From the NCBI GenBank assembly GCA_021732785.1, contig JAKFUG010000054.1:1-64000 (forward strand): a stretch of DNA of 64,000 nt. The letters are read 5' to 3'. Source of the stretch: Planctomycetaceae bacterium. GTDB taxonomy: Bacteria > Planctomycetota > Planctomycetia > Planctomycetales > Planctomycetaceae. Positions within the stretch are counted from its first letter, which is position 1. Every line of letters starts with the position of its first letter. The position numbers were made by a program, and so were the translations under genes. Of this stretch, positions 7,224-16,150 are shown one piece after another. A model generated the notes under the pieces. It ran no database searches. It saw nothing but the letters and a program-made list of their open reading frames with translations, and had not been told where the DNA came from.

Positions 7224-9521
7224 ATGGGGCCGTGGTGTCAGACTGGGTGGATCGGCATCGTCGTCACCGCGATGGCCGGGGCTGCACACGCCGTCGAGAT
7301 TCACTTCGAAGAATCGATCCGTCCGTTGTTTCAGGCGCATTGCTTCGTGTGCCACGGCGAAGCAGCGGACCTCGCGGGCAAGCTGGATGTCCGTCTTGTG
7401 CGGCATTTGCAGCACGGCGGCGATTCCGGCCCGGCCGTCGTTCCCGGCAATCGCGGCAAGAGCCCGCTGTATCAAAAACTGCAAGCCGGCGAGATGCCCC
7501 CCGACGGCAAGCGGGGACTGAACGCCGCAGAAATCGAACTCGTCGGCCAGTGGATTGATGCCGGCGCCCCAACGAAGCGCCCCGAGCCCGCGCAGTTCTC
7601 GGAAGCGATGCTGATCGACGAACAACGTGACTTCTGGTCGTTTCGCAAGCTGCCACCGGTTCAGGCCATATCTATTAAACCTGAGCAGCGGGAATGGGCA
7701 ACCGGTCCGATCGACACCTTCATCCTGCACGGATTGGATCGTGTCGGATTGCAACCCACTCCGCGTGCCCCGTCGCGCGTGCTCCAACGTCGAGTCCATT
7801 TCGCGCTGACGGGCTTGCCGCCCGTGGACAACGATGCCGTCGCACCGAACGAATTGTCGTCCGCGGAATATGTCCGCTTGGTGGATCGATTGCTGGCCTC
7901 TCCTGAATTCGGCGAACGCTGGTCGCGGATGTGGCTCGATTTAGTCCGTTATGTCGATGAAACGCCGAATTATCTGAGCAGCGCCGAACGGGCGTGGCTC
8001 TACCGCGATTGGATCATTCGGGCCTTCAACGAAGACCTGCCGTACAGTGAATTCGTTCGGCGGCAACTCGCGGCGGATCACATCGAGGGGCTGCCCCCCA
8101 GTGAATTTGCGGCCCTCGGATTGCTCGGACTGAGTCCCACGTTCTGGAAAGAATTGCAGCTCTCACCGGAAGTCATTTCGAACATCGTTGCCGATGAATG
8201 GGACGAGCGGATTGATACGGTTTCCCGCACGTTTCTGGGCCTTTCTGTGGCGTGTGCCCGCTGTCATCATCACAAGTTCGATCCGATCACCGCGGCGGAT
8301 TATTATGCCCTCGCCGGGGTGATCGCCAGTTCGCAATTGACCGAACGCCCGATGATGGAACCGGTATCGGCGACGGTAGTGCAAGCCGCGCGGAAGCAGG
8401 TCATAGCGCTGCAGGCGGACCTCGCCAAGTTCCCGCAAGAGACCTCCGCCCTGGCCGCAATTCTGCGCGGTCAAATTGAAACCGTTCGTTTTGGCACGCC
8501 GCGCTACGAGGAACCGTGGGCGCATGTCGTGGAAGATTCCGTTCTCGACGTCTTGCCGCTCGGTGATGATCGGACGAAGCTCGAATATCATCCGGGAAAA
8601 AGTCGCGACCTGCCGGTCTATCGCCGGGGGAATCTTGCCGATCCGGGGGACATTGTGCCACGGCGGTTTTTGTCCGTGCTCTCTCCCGGACAACCACGTC
8701 TGCTGCAACAGGGAAGCGGTCGCATCGACCTGGCAAACGCCCTTGTCATGGAAGCCGGGCCGCTCACAGCGCGCGTCATTGTCAATCGTATTTGGGCCCA
8801 GGTGTTCGGCCAGGGACTCGTCGCCACCCCGAGCGATTTCGGACGTCAGGGCGATCGTCCGACCCATCCGGAATTGCTCGATTATCTCGCGGCCAAACTC
8901 GTGGAAGACGGCTGGTCGATGAAACGCCTGATCCGCGAAATGGTGTTGTCCGCGACGTTTCAACAGGACAGCAGCGGCAGCGCGGCTTCATGGGAGCATG
9001 ACCCGGTCGCACAGTTCCTCAGTCGCATGCCGCGGCGACGGTTGGACATCGAGCAATGGCGCGACAATTTGCTCGCCTTGACCGGCAAGCTGGATCGTCA
9101 GTTGTATGGTGTGGCCGGACCGCTTGATCAGCCCGCGTATGCCCGCCGCACGCTGTACGGCCGGGTGGTGCGCGAAGAACTCAACACGATGCTGCGGCTC
9201 TACGATTTCCCCGAAGCCTCGGGACATTGCCCCAATCGCGCCCCGACGACAACACCGCTGCAGCAACTGTTCGTTCTGAACAGCCCGCAGATGCTGCAAT
9301 GGGCCGCGGGCTTGCCGTTACCGACCAACAACCGTTCTGCGGAAGAGTGTGTCAACGAGGCTTACCGTCGGCTCTTTCAACGGGCCGCCACGAAGCTCGA
9401 ACGAGATCACGGAGCGGCATTCCTCAAGCGTGTTTCCGGCGGTGAAGCCCTGTCGCAACCGGCATGGGAAGCGTATCTGCAGGTGTTACTCGGGTCGAAT
9501 GAATTGATGTTTCTCGATTAA
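7224..9521 (+). CDS. DUF1549/DUF1553 planctomycete cytochrome (PSCyt1-PSCyt2-PSD1)
   Basis: 765 residues from ATG 7224, chosen because AGGAG sits 8 bases upstream; an in-frame ATG at 7200 lacks one. A signal peptide (1-23) is followed by a PSCyt1 cytochrome domain with one heme c site, Cys-Phe-Val-Cys-His (40-44), then the DUF1549 domain (about 140-350, including Cys-Ala-Arg-Cys-His-His-His, a second possible heme-binding motif) and DUF1553 (about 480-750). Such proteins are exported to the periplasm and are typical of Planctomycetota. Their biochemical role is unproven; they are often found with polysaccharide-degradation genes. It is followed 80 bases later by the DUF1501 gene, its usual partner. 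Confidence 0.92.
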   Translation: MGPWCQTGWIGIVVTAMAGAAHAVEIHFEESIRPLFQAHCFVCHGEAADLAGKLDVRLVRHLQHGGDSGPAVVPGNRGKSPLYQKLQAGEMPPDGKRGLNAAEIELVGQWIDAGAPTKRPEPAQFSEAMLIDEQRDFWSFRKLPPVQAISIKPEQREWATGPIDTFILHGLDRVGLQPTPRAPSRVLQRRVHFALTGLPPVDNDAVAPNELSSAEYVRLVDRLLASPEFGERWSRMWLDLVRYVDETPNYLSSAERAWLYRDWIIRAFNEDLPYSEFVRRQLAADHIEGLPPSEFAALGLLGLSPTFWKELQLSPEVISNIVADEWDERIDTVSRTFLGLSVACARCHHHKFDPITAADYYALAGVIASSQLTERPMMEPVSATVVQAARKQVIALQADLAKFPQETSALAAILRGQIETVRFGTPRYEEPWAHVVEDSVLDVLPLGDDRTKLEYHPGKSRDLPVYRRGNLADPGDIVPRRFLSVLSPGQPRLLQQGSGRIDLANALVMEAGPLTARVIVNRIWAQVFGQGLVATPSDFGRQGDRPTHPELLDYLAAKLVEDGWSMKRLIREMVLSATFQQDSSGSAASWEHDPVAQFLSRMPRRRLDIEQWRDNLLALTGKLDRQLYGVAGPLDQPAYARRTLYGRVVREELNTMLRLYDFPEASGHCPNRAPTTTPLQQLFVLNSPQMLQWAAGLPLPTNNRSAEECVNEAYRRLFQRAATKLERDHGAAFLKRVSGGEALSQPAWEAYLQVLLGSNELMFLD

Positions 9522-9601
9522 AAAACCGCACGAGTCCGAAGCGCGAGCGCTGGGTCAATGGGATGGATAACCACCCCGTCATTCGGATGGAAATCGCCTG
9601 C

Positions 9602-10984
9602 ATGATGACGAGAATGCCTGTGCTTGATTCTTTATTGCTTTCCCGGCGCGCCGCGTTGCAACGCCTGGGCGGCGGGTTCGGCGGACTCGCCCTCGCACAG
9701 ATGCTCCACGATCCGGCGAGCGCGGCGACATTGCCCGCGCACCATCCGCCGAAGGCCAAACGCGTCATTCAGCTTTTCATGAATGGCGGTCCGTTCGGTC
9801 CCGATTTTTTCGACCCCAAGCCCGCTCTCGCCAAGTATGCGGGGCAACGGCCCGATTCCGTCAACCTGCGGACCGAACGCAAGACCGCGGGGCTCTTGCC
9901 ATCGCCCTTTGCGTTTGCTCCTGCAGGCGAGAGTGGTGTCCCCGTCAGTGAATTGTTACCCCGCTTTTCGCCGCACATGGATGATGTCTGCGTCCTGCGG
10001 TCGGTCCACACCGACAATCCCAACCACGGCCCGGCTCTGCAACTGATGAATGCCGGCGTCGTCGTTCCCACGCGGCCCACATTCGGGGCATGGTCGCTGT
10101 ATGGACTGGGCGTCGAGAATGAAAGCCTGCCGGGGTACGTCGTGCTCTGCCCCGGTCGCCCGGTCCGCTTTTCGATTCTGTGGACCAGCGGATTTTTGCC
10201 GGGGGCTTATCAAGGAACGTACGTCAATCATGCGGATCTCACACCGTCGAAGTTGCTGCCCTTTCTGCAACCGGCGCGATCGTCTGACGTGCAGCAACAA
10301 CAGATGGAACTGTTCCGCCAGTTGAACGCGGAACATCTTGTCGAGCGCCATGGTGATCGGCAACTCGAAGCCCGCATTCAGTCAATGGAGACGGCGTTCC
10401 GCATGCAGACCGCCGCCGCGGAAGCGTTCGATTTGTCGCAGGAAACGAAGAGCACACGGGAGAGTTACGGTGAGGGACACTTCGCGAACGGTTGCCTGCT
10501 GGCCCGCCGTCTGGCCGAACGGGGCGTGCGGTTCACGCAGGTCTATTACGGCAACGGCCAGCCGTGGGACACGCATAATGATCACCACAACGCCGTGCGG
10601 AAATTAGCCGCAGACATTGACCGCCCCATGGCGGCGCTGCTTGCCGATCTGAAGCAGCGCGGGTTGCTTGAAGACACGCTGGTGGTCTGGGGCGGCGAGT
10701 TCGGCCGCACGCCCACTTCCGAGAACGGAAACGGCCGCGATCACAATCACTATGGCTTCTCGATGTGGCTCGCCGGTGGTGGTGTCAAGGGGGGGCAAAC
10801 CTATGGCGAAACCGATGAATTCGGTTTCCGCGCGGCCGAGAACCCGGTCCACATTCATGACCTGCACGCGACGCTGCTGCATCTGCTGGGATTGAATCAC
10901 ACTCGCCTCACCTATCGTTACGCCGGTCGTGATTTTCGGCTCACCGACGTCGCCGGGAATGTGATTCAAAAAGTCATTGCGTGA
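9602..10984 (+). CDS. DUF1501 domain protein, Tat-exported
   Basis: About 460 residues from ATG 9602 (alternatives at 9563, 9587, 9605 and 9614). The N-terminus has Ser-Arg-Arg-Ala-Ala-Leu followed by a Gly-rich hydrophobic stretch, a twin-arginine signal. The family's Met-Asn-Gly-Gly-Pro ... Phe-Asp-Pro-Lys-Pro-Ala-Leu block and the later Gly-Gly-Glu-Phe-Gly-Arg-Thr-Pro motif are present, as is a His-Asn-His-Tyr-Gly-Phe segment. DUF1501 belongs to the alkaline-phosphatase/sulfatase-like fold, with putative metal ligands in these motifs, but no substrate is known. It pairs with the DUF1549/1553 gene just upstream, the standard planctomycete two-gene unit. Confidence 0.92.
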   Translation: MMTRMPVLDSLLLSRRAALQRLGGGFGGLALAQMLHDPASAATLPAHHPPKAKRVIQLFMNGGPFGPDFFDPKPALAKYAGQRPDSVNLRTERKTAGLLPSPFAFAPAGESGVPVSELLPRFSPHMDDVCVLRSVHTDNPNHGPALQLMNAGVVVPTRPTFGAWSLYGLGVENESLPGYVVLCPGRPVRFSILWTSGFLPGAYQGTYVNHADLTPSKLLPFLQPARSSDVQQQQMELFRQLNAEHLVERHGDRQLEARIQSMETAFRMQTAAAEAFDLSQETKSTRESYGEGHFANGCLLARRLAERGVRFTQVYYGNGQPWDTHNDHHNAVRKLAADIDRPMAALLADLKQRGLLEDTLVVWGGEFGRTPTSENGNGRDHNHYGFSMWLAGGGVKGGQTYGETDEFGFRAAENPVHIHDLHATLLHLLGLNHTRLTYRYAGRDFRLTDVAGNVIQKVIA

Positions 10985-11011
10985 AGACAACTGTGAGGAT
11001 GCGGAAAATGC

Positions 11012-11262
11012 GATCCACAGATTTCACAGAGGGATACAGATGGGGAGAGGAAGTGGCAGAAAGGCGAAGAAGAGAGAGAACCACGGAATGCACGGAGGAC
11101 ACGGAAGGAAAAGGAAGAAGTAGTATCGAATCGTTAGAACGACCTGATGGATCGCGACAGCATCAATGCCCCGCGACATCTCTTTCCTCTCTTTTTCCGT
11201 GTCCTCCGTGGTTCCTGTCTCTTTTTCTTCCAATCTGTGGCCCTCTGTGAAATCTGTGGATC
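11012..11262. repeat. Long imperfect inverted-repeat element A
   Basis: The left end GATCCACAGATTTCACAGAG (from 11012) is repeated in inverted orientation at the right end (to 11262), with the match continuing for about 30 bases. A nested pair follows: a block containing CCACGG...CACGGAGGACACGG near 11090 and its complement CCGTGTCCTCCGTGG near 11200. The strand is purine-rich on the left and pyrimidine-rich on the right, so the transcript would form a long rod. A related element lies at 12271-12715. It fills the gap before the mannonate dehydratase-like gene. Confidence 0.8.
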
Positions 11263-11296
11263 CTCTTCATCCGGCAAAGAAACCCAGGGAATCTCC

Positions 11297-12244
11297 ATGC
11301 GGCTCGGTACGGTTCTCACTCCCATCAACGAAGCGAACCTGCAACTCGCGGCCCAGTGCGGCGTGACCGATCTCGTCGCGCGGTACTACGGATCGGATGT
11401 GGCGGCGCTGGTAAAAACGCAGCGATTGGCCGAATCGTTCGGACTCAAGATCGCCGTGGTCGAAGGGTATCTGCCGATCGAGAATCTCAAACTCGGCAGC
11501 GACGACGGGACCGAACTTCGCGCGATGAAAACGCTGCTGGAGCAGATGGCCGACAGTGGTGTGAACCTGCTGTGTTACAACTTCATGGCGGGAACCGACT
11601 GGGTCCGCACGCGCGTCGATCTCCCCGAGCGCGGCGGGGCGACCGTCACCCAGTTTCGGCTGGCCGATGTCGAACGTGCGGTGTCGTTGAACACATCGCA
11701 CGCCCCCGCGGGGCCGTTGATCACCGCCGCGCAGTTGTGGCAGAATCTCGATCGCTTTCTGAACGAATTGTTGCCGGTTGCCGAACGGGTCGGGGTGACG
11801 CTCGCCATGCACCCTGATGACCCGCCCTTACCCGAGATGCTCGGCCGGGCGCGGATCATGTATGGCGTCGACAATTTCGAGCGGTTGGTGGCAATGGCTC
11901 CCAGCGAGCGCAACAAAATCTGCTTCTGTCAGGGATCATTTGCCTCAATGGGTGTCGATGTCCCCGCCACGATTCGCCGCTTGGGAAAGCACATCCGCTA
12001 TGTCCATTGCCGGGATGTCCGCGGGATTCCCACCAATTTTGCGGAAACGTTTCACGATAACGGCCCGACCGATATGGCCGCCGCGATGAAAGCTTATGCA
12101 GACGCCGGTTTCAACGGAACGCTTCGGCCCGATCACGTCCCCATGTACGTTGGCGAAGAGGGGGAGCCGGGGTATACGATGCTCGGCCGCTTGTTCGCAT
12201 ACGGCTATCTCCGCGGGTTAATGCACGCCGCGCAGCCGCGATGA
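11297..12244 (+). CDS. uxuA: Mannonate dehydratase-like protein (UxuA family)
   Basis: 315 residues from ATG 11297; longer in-frame readings run into the upstream repeat. The TIM-barrel UxuA signature is good: Tyr-Asn-Phe-Met-Ala-Gly-Thr-Asp-Trp (94-102), His-Pro-Asp-Asp-Pro-Pro (172-177), Cys-Gln-Gly-Ser (211-214), His-Cys-Arg-Asp-Val (237-241), His-Asp-Asn-Gly-Pro-Thr-Asp-Met (253-260) and Arg-Pro-Asp-His (277-280); the His, Cys and Asp residues match the family's metal-binding positions. UxuA removes water from D-mannonate to give 2-keto-3-deoxygluconate in hexuronate breakdown. It is shorter than the E. coli enzyme (about 394), so another sugar acid is possible. Both flanks are inverted-repeat elements. 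Confidence 0.82.
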   Translation: MRLGTVLTPINEANLQLAAQCGVTDLVARYYGSDVAALVKTQRLAESFGLKIAVVEGYLPIENLKLGSDDGTELRAMKTLLEQMADSGVNLLCYNFMAGTDWVRTRVDLPERGGATVTQFRLADVERAVSLNTSHAPAGPLITAAQLWQNLDRFLNELLPVAERVGVTLAMHPDDPPLPEMLGRARIMYGVDNFERLVAMAPSERNKICFCQGSFASMGVDVPATIRRLGKHIRYVHCRDVRGIPTNFAETFHDNGPTDMAAAMKAYADAGFNGTLRPDHVPMYVGEEGEPGYTMLGRLFAYGYLRGLMHAAQPR

Positions 12245-12270
12245 AAACCAGACGGGAACCGGAGCAAGAC

Positions 12271-12715
12271 GATCCACAGATTTCACAGAGGGACACAGAT
12301 TGAAGAGGCGCATGCAATGAGAGAAGAAGAGGGGAACCCGCAGTCCAAGTGGCCAGAATGAAGCTCCAAGTTCCAAATTCCAAGCTCCAGACAAATTCCC
12401 AAGAAGCCAGAACTTCCAAACGAAGAGTGCCATTCCTCGTTTGGGATTTGATCCTTGTTTGGAATTTGGCGTTTGAAAATTGGAACTTCAACATTCTTCG
12501 CGCCGCACAAAGATTCTGACCCTTAGTTAGTACGAAGCACACGGAAGAAAACCAAGGGGCTGAGCAAGACGGAAAGCCCTTGAATTGCCGACGCAAGTTC
12601 CACGATCCCGCTTTCTTTGAAGGCTGTTGCTGCGCTCTTTTTCCGTGTGGTCCGTGCCTTCCGTGGTTCCCCTCCTGGTCTTTGAATCGGCGTGAATCAG
12701 TGAAATCTGTGGACC
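12271..12715. repeat. Long imperfect inverted-repeat element B
   Basis: Starts with GATCCACAGATTTCACAGAG, the same end as element A, and ends near 12715 with an inverted partner (GTGAAATCTGTGGACC). Inside are a second inverted pair (12363-12425 with 12434-12491) built on CCAAGTTCCAAATTCCAAGC and its complement, and a block near 12645-12670 (CCGTGTGGTCCGTGCC) related to the inner part of element A. It fills nearly all of the 534-base gap between the mannonate dehydratase-like and transporter genes. Open frames that cross it are by-products of the repeat. Confidence 0.78.
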
Positions 12716-12778
12716 GCATTTTTGAACTTGTCCCCATGAACGAGTTGCTTGTCGTTACATCCTTGGAAGTGCAGCACG

Positions 12779-14251
12779 ATGACGGAAATTGCAGAAACAG
12801 CGCCGCTTTCGACACGCGATCATGGTTGTCTCCCCGCATGGCGCGAATGTGATCTGCCGGAACCGCTGCCGTTTTCGTTTGTGAATCTCTTGCGCACGAT
12901 TGGTCCGGGTGCGATTCTGCTGGCCGGGGCGATTGGCGGCGGGGAGTGGATTGTCGGGCCGATGATGGCGATCAAGTATGGCACCGGCATTCTCTGGATC
13001 GCGACCATCGGCATCATTCTCCAGACAATCTTCAATCTGGAAGCGATCCGCTACACGCTCTACACCGGCGAACCGATTCTCACCGGCATCATGCGGCTGT
13101 CACCGGGGCCGAAGTTGTGGGCCCCGTTTTACATTCTGATCGGCGTCGCCCAATTGGCCACGCCAGCGCTGGCGGCCGGGTGTGCTGTGGTGTTATTTGG
13201 AGCGATCGCGGGGCAGATGCCGACCCCGGATGATAAGGCGACGCTCGACTGGATCGGCATGGGCCTGATCGCCGCGGCAGCCATCCTGCTGCTCAGCGGG
13301 AAATCGATCGAGCGTGTGCTGGAAAAAGCCTCGTGGGCGATGATCCTCTTCATCTTCGTCTTCCTCATCGCGGTGAATGTGCTCGCGGTGCCGGCGGAGA
13401 CCAGCTTAAACACGTTGAAGGGGTTTCTGGTGGTGCGGCCGCTGCCGACGGGAGTGAGTCTGGTCCTGATCGGCCTGTTCGCCGCAACGGCGGGTTCGGG
13501 TGGGCTCGGCAATCTCGCGGTGACGAATTGGTTCCGCGATAAAGGTTTCGGAATGGGGGCCCATGTCGGCGGCATCGGTGGGGCGTTGTCGTCGGAACAC
13601 GCCACGCTGCAACCCGTCGGGGCCGTGTTTCCGTTGACGCCCGAGAATCGACGCCGTTGGAGCACATGGTGGCGTTACGCACTGCTGGATCAACAAGCCC
13701 TCTGGGGCGTTGGCTGTTTCATCGGGATGTTTCTCAATGTCAATCTGGCGATTGCCCTCATCCCGCCGGGCAGCGTCTTCAGCGATTACGATATGGGTGC
13801 TTTCCAGGCTAAACATCTTGCAAAACAGCTATGGCAGGGATTGTGGTTGCTTACTCTGCTCAACGGCTTCTGGATTCTTTTCTCGACGCACCTCGGCAAT
13901 ACGGACGTACTCGTCCGCACGGTCGCGGATGTGTTGTGGGCAACGTCTCCCACGGTGCGACGCTGGCCCGCAAGTCGCTTGTATGCATGCCTGTTAATCC
14001 TGCTGACAGCGTGGGCACTGTACGCCATCCGTCTGGGAACCGTGCTGCAACTCTTTCAGGTGCTCGGCATCGTTGCCAGTCCGATTCTGGCGATCGCCGC
14101 CGTGCAGATCCTCATCATCAACCGGCGTTTCCTGCCCCGCGAATTACGGCCCTCGATTGGCCGCTGCATTGGGCTGGTTTGCTGCACGGTGGCTTACGGC
14201 GGCATCACCGTGGCGTTGATGATGAAGCTGCTGTCGAAGTCCGCGGGTTAG
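12779..14251 (+). CDS. Nramp-related membrane transporter, atypical substrate site
   Basis: 490 residues from ATG 12779, with about 11 hydrophobic membrane segments starting near residue 38. The overall pattern (first helix Thr-Ile-Gly-Pro-Gly-Ala, long loop after helix 3) fits the Nramp family, whose members move divalent metals with protons. The helix-1 metal-binding motif Asp-Pro-Gly-Asn is not present: the corresponding stretch reads Ala-Gly-Ala-Ile-Gly-Gly-Gly-Glu-Trp. The helix-6 Met-Pro-His motif also appears replaced by a Gly-rich run. The substrate may therefore not be Mn or Fe. It lies downstream of the mannonate dehydratase-like gene, though the repeat between them makes co-transcription uncertain. 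Confidence 0.8.
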   Translation: MTEIAETAPLSTRDHGCLPAWRECDLPEPLPFSFVNLLRTIGPGAILLAGAIGGGEWIVGPMMAIKYGTGILWIATIGIILQTIFNLEAIRYTLYTGEPILTGIMRLSPGPKLWAPFYILIGVAQLATPALAAGCAVVLFGAIAGQMPTPDDKATLDWIGMGLIAAAAILLLSGKSIERVLEKASWAMILFIFVFLIAVNVLAVPAETSLNTLKGFLVVRPLPTGVSLVLIGLFAATAGSGGLGNLAVTNWFRDKGFGMGAHVGGIGGALSSEHATLQPVGAVFPLTPENRRRWSTWWRYALLDQQALWGVGCFIGMFLNVNLAIALIPPGSVFSDYDMGAFQAKHLAKQLWQGLWLLTLLNGFWILFSTHLGNTDVLVRTVADVLWATSPTVRRWPASRLYACLLILLTAWALYAIRLGTVLQLFQVLGIVASPILAIAAVQILIINRRFLPRELRPSIGRCIGLVCCTVAYGGITVALMMKLLSKSAG

Positions 14252-14257
14252 GATGCG

Positions 14258-14707
14258 TCAAATCTTGATTTCGACCGTGGTCGATTTGTCGACGACTTCG
14301 TGTTCCAGCGGGGAGGAATTGGGACGAGTCCACGAATCGGGAAAGGGCGCGGCAGCCTTCGGCATCCCTTTCGCTTTGGTGCCATCGCCGGAAATTTTCT
14401 TGTAGTCTTCGTGCGACATCGGCTTTGACGAAACGACGCCGAGGACGACTTTATATTTGCCTTTGGCCGCACCCAGTTTGCCGTTGGTGGAAACGACGAA
14501 CCGGCCATCGCTGCCCGTGATGCCGGACGCGGGGCGCGCTCCGGAGTTGACATCCATGGGCATCAACTGCACGGCGACATCGGGCGTGGGCTTATCGCCG
14601 ATCGTAAGAATTCCCGACACGGAAAAGAGCGGCGGAGCCTTGGAGGCCCCCGTTTCGGAACAGCCCACGACAGTTGCCAACAAGAGCAGACAGCACGCGC
14701 AACGCAT
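14258..14707 (-). CDS. Small lipoprotein with transthyretin/carboxypeptidase-regulatory-like domain
   Basis: 149 residues from ATG 14707, supported by AGAGGA about 9 bases upstream. The signal ends in a lipobox (Val-Val-Gly-Cys), so the protein is anchored by lipid. The remainder is a short beta-sandwich pattern beginning Val-Ser-Gly-Ile-Leu-Thr, with Gly-Ser-Asp-Gly-Arg-Phe and Gly-Lys-Tyr-Lys-Val motifs typical of the regulatory-like domain of carboxypeptidases. In planctomycetes, proteins like this often sit directly after DUF1559 genes; here the DUF1559 gene is 3.3 kb upstream on the same strand, with two genes in between. Role unknown. It converges with the transporter with only 6 bases between stops. 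Confidence 0.75.
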   Translation of the reverse strand: MRCACCLLLLATVVGCSETGASKAPPLFSVSGILTIGDKPTPDVAVQLMPMDVNSGARPASGITGSDGRFVVSTNGKLGAAKGKYKVVLGVVSSKPMSHEDYKKISGDGTKAKGMPKAAAPFPDSWTRPNSSPLEHEVVDKSTTVEIKI

Positions 14708-14798
14708 TTGACGTATCCTCTCAGTCAATCGGAGTCGAATTAAAACGTGACGAAAACCCGCCCGCTTGATGGATAACGAAGTTCTGGAAGGGAGTCAA

Positions 14799-16145
14799 TC
14801 ATCGCGAAGCGACTCTTTTCTGAAGCGCTTCAACAACTTCTTTATCATCCACCAATTGTGCCAGCTTCAACAGGGAAATGCAGAATTTTGGATCATCGAA
14901 ACCGTTCTCGGATCGGTTCAGCCGTGTAATTTGAATCGCCAGATCGTGGGACACATCGTAAATTTTGAGGTAATGAGCCGATTCGTCCGGGCGGTTCATG
15001 CGGCGCAGCAAATCGTGGAGTTGATAATGCACCTGCCACCAGTAGGGGTCCAGAGCATTGGCGTTTCGTAGCGAATTTTCCGCTGCCGCCAGGTCGCCGT
15101 CCAGTTCCTGCAGCCAGGCGCGGGCACACCAGCAGCGGGGATCGTTTTGGGAAACCTCGGGGGAAAGTTGATTCAGCAACTCGACGACACGCTCCCGGTT
15201 GCCCTCGGAAATGCTTTGCTTGAGAAAGAAGGCCACCAGTTCGAGGTTCCGCGGGTATTGCGCCAGCAATTCTTCCGCCGGAAGGATGTGCTCAAATTCG
15301 GCCGCCACTTCGAGATCCTGTTTGGCTTCCGAGGCGTAAATCTGCAGCGCCTGGGCCACGCGAAAGGTCTCGTTATTCGGATCGGCTTCCAGCCAGTGCG
15401 TGTTGTGCCGATACAGCGAACCGCTGTAGAGCCACGAGGCGCTGATGAGGAAAACATACGATTCCGGCGACTCGCGGCGTGCGCGAATGGCCTGCCGAAT
15501 GCGTCGCATCAACTCGGCACGTTGCAAGGTCATGGCGTGAAAGAAAATGGATTGCTTGTGAGCGATCAAGACGCGCGGATCGAGTTCCAGCACGCGATCG
15601 CAGGATCGGCTTCCGTCCCACGGCCGATTCAGAAATTCGAACTCGACGGTCGCTTTTCGCAACCACGCCGCTATGGCCCGTCGGTCATTTGCCGGCACGC
15701 GACTCAGGGACTCGACGAGTTGTTTCCATTCTTTTTGACCTTCGGCGGCCTCGGCAGCAAAGAGCCACGGTTCGGCTTTGTTCGGCTCCAGTTGCGACCA
15801 GCGCTCCGCCGCGACGGCCAAGTCGTCCCAATGCTCCTGAGCACTGAGTTTGCGGCAGTTCTGGTGAAGCGCCGCGACGGTTCGGACATGCCATGAATGC
15901 CACGACCAGGAACCGATCAGAGCGATGGCAAAAATCCCGAAGGACGCGATTCCCAGCCCGATGAGACGTCGCGACAGACGTGGATCGGCGTGAATCGGCA
16001 GCGCCACACCGGGTGGTCGCAGCGGTCCTGGCACCACCGTGGTCATGGGCGTCGATTTGTCACCGGTCACGAGATCCACTACCGAACCGTCCTGATCAAA
16101 ACTGTAAAAATGAACGTTGCTGGAAATTCTTCGTACGACAAGCAC
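14799..16145 (-). CDS. Membrane-anchored TPR protein (partner of UnbV protein 1)
   Basis: Up to 448 residues. One membrane span lies near residues 60-82 of the longest reading; the rest is helical with degenerate tetratricopeptide-like repeats (Trp-Ser-Gln-Leu-Glu-Pro-Asn near 115, Asp-Pro-Arg-Cys-Trp-Cys-Ala-Arg-Ala-Trp-Leu near 340). The start is unclear: GTG at 16145 is 5 bases after the preceding stop but has no ribosome site; ATG 16046 would give 415 residues with the span nearer the N-terminus. TPR arrays bind other proteins. The gene follows the UnbV/FG-GAP lipoprotein directly and is very likely co-transcribed with it; the same couple occurs at 19433-22514. Confidence 0.78.
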   Translation of the reverse strand: MLVVRRISSNVHFYSFDQDGSVVDLVTGDKSTPMTTVVPGPLRPPGVALPIHADPRLSRRLIGLGIASFGIFAIALIGSWSWHSWHVRTVAALHQNCRKLSAQEHWDDLAVAAERWSQLEPNKAEPWLFAAEAAEGQKEWKQLVESLSRVPANDRRAIAAWLRKATVEFEFLNRPWDGSRSCDRVLELDPRVLIAHKQSIFFHAMTLQRAELMRRIRQAIRARRESPESYVFLISASWLYSGSLYRHNTHWLEADPNNETFRVAQALQIYASEAKQDLEVAAEFEHILPAEELLAQYPRNLELVAFFLKQSISEGNRERVVELLNQLSPEVSQNDPRCWCARAWLQELDGDLAAAENSLRNANALDPYWWQVHYQLHDLLRRMNRPDESAHYLKIYDVSHDLAIQITRLNRSENGFDDPKFCISLLKLAQLVDDKEVVEALQKRVASR

Positions 16146-16150
16146 ATGGT

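Noticed and set aside
6247-7521. 424-codon plus-strand frame
   Set aside because: It spans the antisense of the Gly-rich gene, a dispersed repeat and part of the cytochrome gene in the wrong frame.
11147-11296. Extended N-terminus for the mannonate dehydratase-like gene
   Set aside because: The extra residues come from repeat element A; ATG 11297 starts the conserved barrel.
12111-12839. 242-codon minus-strand frame across the 12.3-12.7 kb gap
   Set aside because: It is made mainly of inverted-repeat element B; similar translated repeats are spurious.
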